47,185 bases of DNA, taken from assembly GCA_018267725.1 (NCBI GenBank), contig JAFDXY010000004.1, positions 1 to 47,185 on the forward strand, in the 5' to 3' direction. The stretch's first letter is position 1; the number at the start of each line of letters is the position of its first letter. The translations under genes and the position numbers were made by a program. Shown here one piece after another: positions 42,876 to 47,185 of this stretch. Origin of the DNA: Bacteroidota bacterium (GTDB lineage: Bacteria; Bacteroidota; Bacteroidia; Chitinophagales; Chitinophagaceae). The notes beneath the pieces are model-generated. The model was not told where the DNA came from, ran no database searches, and worked only from the letters and a program-made list of their open reading frames with translations.

Positions 42876-43772
42876 ATGAATATACTTGAAACATATCCGC
42901 AACTTCAGCAGTTTTTAAACTATCTTAAGTTCGAAAAAAAATATTCAAAACATACATTAATATCCTATCAAACAGATTTAGAACAATTTCTTACTTATTT
43001 AATTAGCCAGTACAATTCACCTTCCATTCAAGATATTAAACCAACATTAATAAGAAGTTGGTTGGGAGAGTTGAAAGAAGATGAGTTGGTTGCAAAATCT
43101 ATTAAAAGAAAAATTTCGGCACTAAAATCATTCTTTAAATATCAATTAAAAATTGGTGTTGTATCTCAAACACCAATGGTAACAATTGTTTCGCCCAAAT
43201 TAAACAAAAGGTTACCATCTTTTATTGAAGAAACACAAATAGAAAATTTATTAAATAATAATTTCTCTAATGATTGGAAAGGGAAAACAGAAAAGTTAGT
43301 ACTTCAACTTTTTTATGCAACAGGTATGCGTTTAAGCGAATTAATTAATTTGAAAGAAAACCAAATAGATAAATCTAACCTGCACATTAAAGTAACCGGA
43401 AAAGGCAATAAAGAAAGAATAATACCAATTAATAAAGAATTAGTTTTTTTACTTGAAAATCATATTGCAGAAAAACGAAAAGATATTACTATTGATGTTG
43501 TAAATGTATTTGTAACAAGCACTGGAAAACCTTTGCAACCACGCAATATTTATGCTTTTGTAAATAAAAGATTAAAAAATATTTCGGTAGCACAAAAAAG
43601 CCCGCATGTACTAAGGCACAGTTTTGCCACACATTTAATGAATAACGGAGCAGATTTAAATGCTGTAAAAGAATTGCTAGGTCATAGCAGTTTGGCGGCC
43701 ACTCAAATTTATACGCATAACTCTATAGAAAAACTAAAAGAAGTTTTTAAAAAAGCACACCCTAAAGCCTAA
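42876..43772 (+). CDS. Tyrosine recombinase XerC/XerD
   Basis: This site-specific recombinase (298 aa) has the length and two-domain form of chromosomal XerC/XerD, which resolve chromosome dimers at dif. The N-terminal core-binding domain starts FLNYLKFEKKYSKHTLISYQTDLEQF. Catalytic residues are visible in the C-terminal domain: Arg in YATGMRLSELINL (near 150), Lys in VTGKGNKERIIPI, His/Arg in PHVLRHSFATHL, His in LLGHSSLAAT and the nucleophile Tyr in IYTHNS (near 281). Position next to rpsU and absence of phage genes argue for a housekeeping role. Its ATG follows directly after the T-run of the rpsU terminator, so its transcript must come from readthrough or from a promoter within rpsU. Confidence 0.92.
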   Translation: MNILETYPQLQQFLNYLKFEKKYSKHTLISYQTDLEQFLTYLISQYNSPSIQDIKPTLIRSWLGELKEDELVAKSIKRKISALKSFFKYQLKIGVVSQTPMVTIVSPKLNKRLPSFIEETQIENLLNNNFSNDWKGKTEKLVLQLFYATGMRLSELINLKENQIDKSNLHIKVTGKGNKERIIPINKELVFLLENHIAEKRKDITIDVVNVFVTSTGKPLQPRNIYAFVNKRLKNISVAQKSPHVLRHSFATHLMNNGADLNAVKELLGHSSLAATQIYTHNSIEKLKEVFKKAHPKA

Positions 43773-43903
43773 AAAAATTTAAGAAAAATTATTCTTTTTA
43801 TTAACTAAAATGCTTTAAATTTATAGTGTCTTAAAACTAATAAAATTTAATACAAAGTTCTTTTACATATTCCTATTTTTTCACTTTTAAAAACGTGAGT
43901 TGT

Positions 43904-44203
43904 ATGAACGTAAACATTCAGAGCGTACACTTTAACGCCGACCTTAAACTGGTAGATTATGTGCAAAAAAAATTAGAAAAACTTAACACCTTTCACGATC
44001 GTATTGTGAAAGTAGATGTGTACCTAAAGTTAGATAATGTAGTGCACACCATTAAAGATAAGGTTGCCGAAATAAGAGTACACATCCCTAAACATGAGTT
44101 TTTTGTGAAAGCATCTTCCAAGTCTTTCGAAGAATCTTTTGATAATGCTTTTGAATCTGCTGTAAATCAAATAAAACGTAAAAAAGAAAAATTAGCAGCT
44201 TAA
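43904..44203 (+). CDS. hpf: Ribosome hibernation promoting factor (HPF/RaiA family)
   Basis: The start is set at ATG 43904 (MNVNIQSVHFNADLKLVDYVQKKLEKL), three codons after a GTG at 43895 that could also be used. The 99-residue protein has the beta-alpha-beta-beta-beta-alpha fold of short HPF/YfiA proteins, which bind the 30S A and P sites in stationary phase. Marker residues are VDVYLKLDN, VAEIRVHIPKHEFFVKASSKSFEESFDNAFES and a basic KRKKEKL tail. It lacks the C-terminal dimerisation domain of long HPF. A terminator follows, then the tRNA operon. Confidence 0.9.
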   Translation: MNVNIQSVHFNADLKLVDYVQKKLEKLNTFHDRIVKVDVYLKLDNVVHTIKDKVAEIRVHIPKHEFFVKASSKSFEESFDNAFESAVNQIKRKKEKLAA

Positions 44204-44208
44204 AAAAT

Positions 44209-44245
44209 AAAGCCTCGCCTAAAAAAAGCGAGGCTTTTCTTTTTT
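44209..44245 (+). terminator. hpf terminator
   Basis: AAAGCCTCGC (44209-44218) pairs perfectly with GCGAGGCTTT (44228-44237) around a 9-base A-rich loop, followed by a run of Ts. Confidence 0.85.
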
Positions 44246-44346
44246 ACTTTCACTTTAAATATTTTATAAAACCCTTGCTATTACTATATTCTAACACACT
44301 AATTCACACTGTTGAAAAACAACTGAAATTTTTCTTTTAAAGAATT

Positions 44347-44375
44347 TTGTTGGAAACAGTTTTCCATTACCTTTG
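44347..44375 (+). promoter_or_regulatory. Promoter of the tRNA-tuf operon
   Basis: TACCTTTG at 44368-44375 matches the -7 consensus, and a TTG lies 18 bases upstream at 44347. Between them TGGAAA-CAGT-TTTCCA (44351-44366) is a perfect 6+6 inverted repeat. The first tRNA starts 33 bases after the box. Confidence 0.55.
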
Positions 44376-44408
44376 CAATCCCAAAAAAAAAAGTTCTTAT
44401 TTGGATAT

Positions 44409-44481
44409 GCCGAGGTAGCTCAGTTGGTAGAGCAGCTGATTTGTAATCAGCAGGTCGTGGGTTCGACTCCCTTCCTCGGCT
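44409..44481 (+). tRNA. tRNA-Thr (TGT)
   Basis: The 73-base gene has the acceptor GCCGAGG pairing with CCTCGGC, a GTTCGACTC T-loop region and anticodon TGT in the loop of CTGATTTGTAATCAG. CCA is not encoded. It is the first gene of the tRNA-tuf operon. Confidence 0.95.
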
Positions 44482-44489
44482 CGGTTTTA

Positions 44490-44572
44490 GGGTAGTTGGC
44501 CGAGTGGCTAAAGGCGACAGACTGTAAATCTGTTCTCTCACGAGTACGGAGGTTCGAATCCTTCACTGCCCA
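44490..44572 (+). tRNA. tRNA-Tyr (GTA)
   Basis: The 83-base gene has acceptor GGGTAGT paired with ACTGCCC (one G-U), anticodon GTA in CAGACTGTAAATCTG and a long variable arm, as expected for a class II tyrosine tRNA. It starts 9 bases after tRNA-Thr. Confidence 0.95.
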
Positions 44573-44590
44573 CAGTTCTTTTAATGGTAA

Positions 44591-44663
44591 GCGGAAGTAG
44601 CTCATTTGGTAGAGCGATAGCCTTCCAAGCTATAGGTGGCGAGTTCGAGCCTCGTCTTCCGCT
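44591..44663 (+). tRNA. tRNA-Gly (TCC)
   Basis: The 73-base gene has acceptor GCGGAAG paired with CTTCCGC and anticodon TCC in the loop of ATAGCCTTCCAAGCTAT. It is the third gene of the operon. Confidence 0.95.
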
Positions 44664-44673
44664 CAAATTAGTT

Positions 44674-44745
44674 GTCAGACGAGAGATGACGGATGGCAGA
44701 TTTCTTCTCTGTCAACTTACAACGGTCAACTGTCAAATGACGAAT
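44674..44745 (+). repeat. Two heptad-periodic arrays between tRNA-Gly and tRNA-Thr
   Basis: From 44674 the spacer reads as seven-base units related to GACGGAT (GTCAGAC, GAGAGAT, GACGGAT, GGCAGAT). After a short T/C-rich break, a second array from 44711 has units related to GTCAACT (44711 and 44725 are identical; 44732 reads GTCAAAT, 44739 GACGAAT). The array ends exactly at the first base of tRNA-Thr. Confidence 0.75.
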
Positions 44746-44817
<72 letters not shown>

Positions 44818-44855
44818 CTAAGTGTTCTTTGTTCGATTTTTTATTGAACGTTGAA

Positions 44856-44903
44856 GTGTGCGACGCAACAGAAGCTTAATAGTTTTACCGGCGTTTGGCA
44901 CAA
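44856..44903. other. GC-richer block of unknown nature before tuf
   Basis: In the AT-rich leader before tuf, the stretch beginning GTGTGCGACGCAAC and ending CCGGCGTTTGGCAC has clearly higher GC than its surroundings and no reading frame. It lies between TTGAA-type heptads (about 44838-44856) and the ATGGTCT array. It may be a fragment of a dispersed intergenic element. Confidence 0.3.
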
Positions 44904-44919
44904 AAAGAAAAAGGAAACT

Positions 44920-44947
44920 ATGGTCTATGGACAATGGTCTATGGACA
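44920..44947 (+). repeat. Perfect 14-base tandem duplication before tuf
   Basis: ATGGTCTATGGACA occurs at 44920-44933 and again at 44934-44947 with no mismatch. Each copy is itself two heptamers, ATGGTCT and ATGGACA, so four seven-base units lie in the tuf leader, ending 34 bases before the start codon. Confidence 0.9.
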
Positions 44948-44981
44948 TAATTATAAACACAAACATTAAAAACAAGTAAAG

Positions 44982-46169
44982 ATGTCTAAAGAGACCTTTA
45001 AGAGGGAAAAACCTCACGTAAACGTTGGTACCATTGGCCACGTTGACCATGGTAAAACAACATTAACAGCAGCTATTACCACCATTCTTTCACAGAAAGG
45101 GTTAGCTCAAGCAAAGAAATATGATGAAATTGATGGTGCTCCTGAAGAAAAAGAGCGTGGTATCACTATCAATACTGCACACGTAGAATACCAAACGGCT
45201 AACCGCCACTATGCACACGTTGATTGCCCTGGTCACGCTGACTATGTTAAAAACATGATTACTGGTGCTGCCCAAATGGACGGTGCTATATTAGTAGTTG
45301 CGGCTACTGATGGACCTATGCCTCAAACCCGTGAGCATATTTTGCTTGCTCGTCAGGTAGGTGTTCCTCGTATGGTAGTATTTATGAATAAAGTTGATTT
45401 GGTTGAAGATCCAGAATTATTGGAACTTGTTGAAATGGAAATCCGTGAGTTATTAACTGAAAAAGGATTTGATGGAGACAACACACCAATTATTCAAGGT
45501 TCTGCTTCTGGTGCTTTAGCTGGTGAAGCAAAATGGGTTGCTAAAGTTGAAGAATTAATGGAAGCTGTAGATAGCTATATTCCATTACCTCCTCGCCCAA
45601 TTGATCAACCATTCTTAATGAGTGTTGAAGACGTATTCTCTATCACTGGTCGTGGTACAGTTGCTACTGGTCGTATTGAAAGAGGTAAAGTTAAAGTTGG
45701 TGAAGGTGTTGAAATAGTAGGTTTAATGGAAGCTCCATTAACATCTACAGTTACAGGCGTTGAAATGTTTAAAAAATTGTTGGATGAAGGTGAAGCTGGA
45801 GATAATGCAGGTTTATTATTACGCGGTATTGAAAAGAAAGATATCCGCCGTGGTATGGTAATTTGCAAACCAGGCACCATTACTCCTCACACAGAATTCA
45901 AAGGTGAAGTTTATGTGTTGAGTAAAGAAGAAGGTGGTCGTCATACTCCATTCTTCAACAAATATCGCCCTCAATTCTATTTCCGTACTACCGATGTAAC
46001 TGGAGAAGTTACGTTACCAGAAGGTACAGAAATGGTTATGCCTGGTGATAATATTAACCTTACTGTTAAATTAATTCAACCAATTGCGATGGAGAAAGGT
46101 TTAAAATTCGCTATTCGTGAAGGTGGACGTACAGTAGGTGCTGGTCAGGTTACAGAAATTTTAAAATAA
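44982..46169 (+). CDS. tuf: Elongation factor Tu
   Basis: EF-Tu (395 aa) delivers aminoacyl-tRNA to the ribosome. All GTPase motifs are present: GHVDHGKTT (about 19-27), [24 protein letters not shown] (about 81-92), NKVDL (136-140) and SAS. The tRNA-binding domains 2 and 3 are complete, ending VTEILK. Codon choice is less A/T-skewed than in neighbouring genes, as expected for a highly expressed gene. It closes the tRNA-Thr-Tyr-Gly-Thr operon, with a 164-base spacer of repeats in front. No strong Shine-Dalgarno precedes the ATG. Confidence 0.98.
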   Translation: MSKETFKREKPHVNVGTIGHVDHGKTTLTAAITTILSQKGLAQAKKYDEIDGAPEEKERGITINTAHVEYQTANRHYAHVDCPGHADYVKNMITGAAQMDGAILVVAATDGPMPQTREHILLARQVGVPRMVVFMNKVDLVEDPELLELVEMEIRELLTEKGFDGDNTPIIQGSASGALAGEAKWVAKVEELMEAVDSYIPLPPRPIDQPFLMSVEDVFSITGRGTVATGRIERGKVKVGEGVEIVGLMEAPLTSTVTGVEMFKKLLDEGEAGDNAGLLLRGIEKKDIRRGMVICKPGTITPHTEFKGEVYVLSKEEGGRHTPFFNKYRPQFYFRTTDVTGEVTLPEGTEMVMPGDNINLTVKLIQPIAMEKGLKFAIREGGRTVGAGQVTEILK

Positions 46170-46222
46170 AGCCTAAGGCTTTTTAGCAAACAAACAAGTA
46201 ATTGCTTATGTTTGCTTATAAA

Positions 46223-46258
46223 CTAAAAGCTGTTCCTGTTAAACGGAATAGCTTTTAG
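46223..46258 (+). terminator. Long hairpin between tuf and tRNA-Trp
   Basis: CTAAAAGCTGTTCC (46223-46236) pairs over 14 positions, one of them G-U, with GGAATAGCTTTTAG (46245-46258) around an 8-base loop. The T-run is short, so it may be a weak terminator or an RNase processing site before tRNA-Trp. A smaller hairpin, AAAGCC/GGCTTT, lies directly after the tuf stop. Confidence 0.6.
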
Positions 46259-46264
46259 CTTTCT

Positions 46265-46335
46265 ACGGGCATGGTGCAACGGTAGCATACGGGTCTCCAA
46301 AACCTTTGATCTGGGTTCGAATCCTAGTGCCCGTG
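46265..46335 (+). tRNA. tRNA-Trp (CCA)
   Basis: The 71-base gene has acceptor ACGGGCA paired with TGCCCGT, discriminator G, D-stem GTGC/GCAT, T-arm CTGGG/CCTAG and anticodon CCA in the loop CTCCAAA. The anticodon stem (CGGGT against ACCTT) is weak, with a C-U mismatch at 27-43 and a G-U pair at 28-42. It precedes secE, as in many bacteria. Confidence 0.92.
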
Positions 46336-46340
46336 CAAAG

Positions 46341-46375
46341 AATTTAGAATTATAAATTTCAAATTCAGAAATTGA
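46341..46375 (+). repeat. Heptad-periodic leader of secE
   Basis: Five seven-base units related to AATTTCA (AATTTAG, AATTATA, AATTTCA, AATTCAG, AAATTGA) fill the gap between tRNA-Trp and secE. The last unit overlaps the first base of the secE start codon. Confidence 0.6.
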
Positions 46376-46569
46376 TGAACAAAATTTCAAATTACTTTAA
46401 AGAAAGCTACCACGAGTTGGTAGAAAAAGTATCTTGGCCTACATGGTTACAATTACAACAAAGTACTGTAATTGTATTAATAGCTACTTTAATTATAACA
46501 GCATTAATTTGGTTGATGGATTTTGGAAGCAACCAGGTTTTAAAATTAATTTACTCATTATTTAAGTAG
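46375..46569 (+). CDS. secE: Preprotein translocase subunit SecE
   Basis: SecE (64 aa) is the short single-span form of the SecYEG clamp subunit. An amphipathic start (NKISNYFKESYHELVEKVSWPTWLQLQQST), with the conserved EKVSWPTW motif, leads into one membrane helix (VIVLIATLIITALIWLM). ATG 46375 is preferred to the TTG one codon upstream. It follows tRNA-Trp and lies 5 bases before nusG, a nearly universal gene order. Confidence 0.95.
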   Translation: MNKISNYFKESYHELVEKVSWPTWLQLQQSTVIVLIATLIITALIWLMDFGSNQVLKLIYSLFK

Positions 46570-46574
46570 TAGTT

Positions 46575-47180
46575 ATGAACATTGCCCCTGAAGTTGCCGA
46601 TGTTGTAAATGCAGCCCCACAGCCAGATACAAAATGGTATGTGTTACGTGTGGTTAGCGGAAAAGAAAGAAGTGTAAAAGAATATTTAGATAAAGATATT
46701 GCCCGTAGCGGTTGGGTAAATATTATTAAGCAAGTTTTTTTACCAATGGAAAAAGTGTACAAAGTACAGAATGGTAAAAAAGTAATGCGTGAAAAAAACT
46801 ATTTTCCGGGTTATGTAATGTTAGAAGTTGCTGATGGTAAATTAACTGATGATATTATTCAACATGTTAGCAACATTAGTAATATAATGCACTTTTTAAC
46901 CGATGGGAAAGGCTCAAAAGGAAATATTATTTCATTGCGTAAAGCTGAAGTAAATAAGATGCTTGGTAAAGTTGATGAAATGAATGATCAAGGTATTACC
47001 ATGAACGAACCTTTTATTGTTGGTGAAACAATTAAAATTATTGAAGGACCATTTAACGACTTTAACGGTGTTATTGAAGAAGTAAATGATGAGAAGAAAA
47101 AATTAAAAGTTACTGTAAGAATTTTTGGACGTTCAACACCTGTAGAATTAAATTATATGCAGGTAGAAAAATTAAGTTAA
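46575..47180 (+). CDS. nusG: Transcription termination/antitermination factor NusG
   Basis: NusG (201 aa) binds RNA polymerase and controls pausing, termination and coupling to translation. The NGN domain begins KWYVLRVVSGKERSVKEYLD (about 20-40) and has the FLPMEKVYKVQNGKKVMREKNYFPGYVMLE core. The C-terminal KOW domain reads GETIKIIEGPFNDFNGVIEEVN (about 150-172). A short N-terminal extension of about 18 residues (NIAPEVADVVNAAPQPD) precedes the fold. The window ends five bases after the stop; rplK is expected next. Confidence 0.97.
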   Translation: MNIAPEVADVVNAAPQPDTKWYVLRVVSGKERSVKEYLDKDIARSGWVNIIKQVFLPMEKVYKVQNGKKVMREKNYFPGYVMLEVADGKLTDDIIQHVSNISNIMHFLTDGKGSKGNIISLRKAEVNKMLGKVDEMNDQGITMNEPFIVGETIKIIEGPFNDFNGVIEEVNDEKKKLKVTVRIFGRSTPVELNYMQVEKLS

Positions 47181-47185
47181 TAATA

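Noticed and set aside
42876..43772. Phage or integron integrase
   Set aside because: Length and motifs fit chromosomal XerC/D, and there are no attachment repeats, phage genes or adjacent tRNA disruption.
44299..44541. Minus-strand 80-codon frame
   Set aside because: It is antisense to two tRNA genes and the operon promoter, a frequent artefact in tRNA regions.

Overview
The window looks like a core-chromosome segment of a member of the Bacteroidota, most likely a Chitinophagaceae-type bacterium. It is AT-rich and has short spacers. Almost no gene carries a Shine-Dalgarno sequence, and many genes instead have a -7 box of the form TAnnTTTG (or TAnnTTCG), some with a TTG about 19-20 bases upstream. 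The protein families are typical of the phylum: GT117/DUF2723 glycosyltransferase, DUF4369-TlpA, CarboxypepD_reg-type outer-membrane receptor, alginate-export porin, SMUG2 glycosylase and HVA1 Tudor protein. Genus assignment is inference.

Layout. 1-9100: cell-wall amidase lipoprotein, a secreted GH9 glycosidase fused to a NodB-type deacetylase, acyl-CoA dehydrogenase, YggS/PLPBP, a YbiT-like ABC-F protein with one degenerate ATP site, and small membrane or lipoprotein genes. 9200-23400: GT117 protein, the tRNA enzyme MtaB, gamma-glutamyltransferase, an AhpD-like and a hemerythrin protein, QueD-like enzyme, a U32 (TrhP-like) protein translationally coupled to a YfhL-like ferredoxin, a DGC zinc protein, HVA1, SMUG2 and aconitase. 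23600-29650: NPP-family phosphodiesterase, a second AhpD-like protein, then a PLP group II decarboxylase, a zinc alcohol dehydrogenase and a tyrosine phenol-lyase-like enzyme, which suggests aromatic amino-acid catabolism. 29660-34870: a leftward trpA-hisH-hisA-hisF-hisIE-tlpA gene string and an ArsC-family protein.

34950-41910: an outer-membrane receptor followed by a nitrite-reduction operon: alginate-export porin, copper nitrite reductase NirK, NirV-like SUMF1 lipoprotein, Sco1-type copper chaperone and an Rrf2/NsrR-type Fe-S regulator. A half-conserved FNR/Dnr-like box lies upstream. 41916-47185: riboflavin synthase, bS21 (rpsU) with an exceptionally strong Shine-Dalgarno, XerC/D, a hibernation factor, and the ancient tRNA-Thr(TGT)-Tyr-Gly(TCC)-Thr(GGT)-tuf operon followed by tRNA-Trp-secE-nusG.

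The most unusual pattern is not a gene. Several intercistronic spacers (between the his genes, between the tRNA genes, before tuf and before secE) are built of degenerate heptamers with a strict seven-base period but different words in each place, and a similar heptad array lies inside the yggS reading frame. Other points of interest are the asymmetric ABC-F ATP sites, the strong SD of rpsU in an SD-poor genome, the xerC/D start codon directly behind the rpsU terminator, and two uncatalogued small membrane-protein candidates. No CRISPR array, insertion sequence or prophage was seen.
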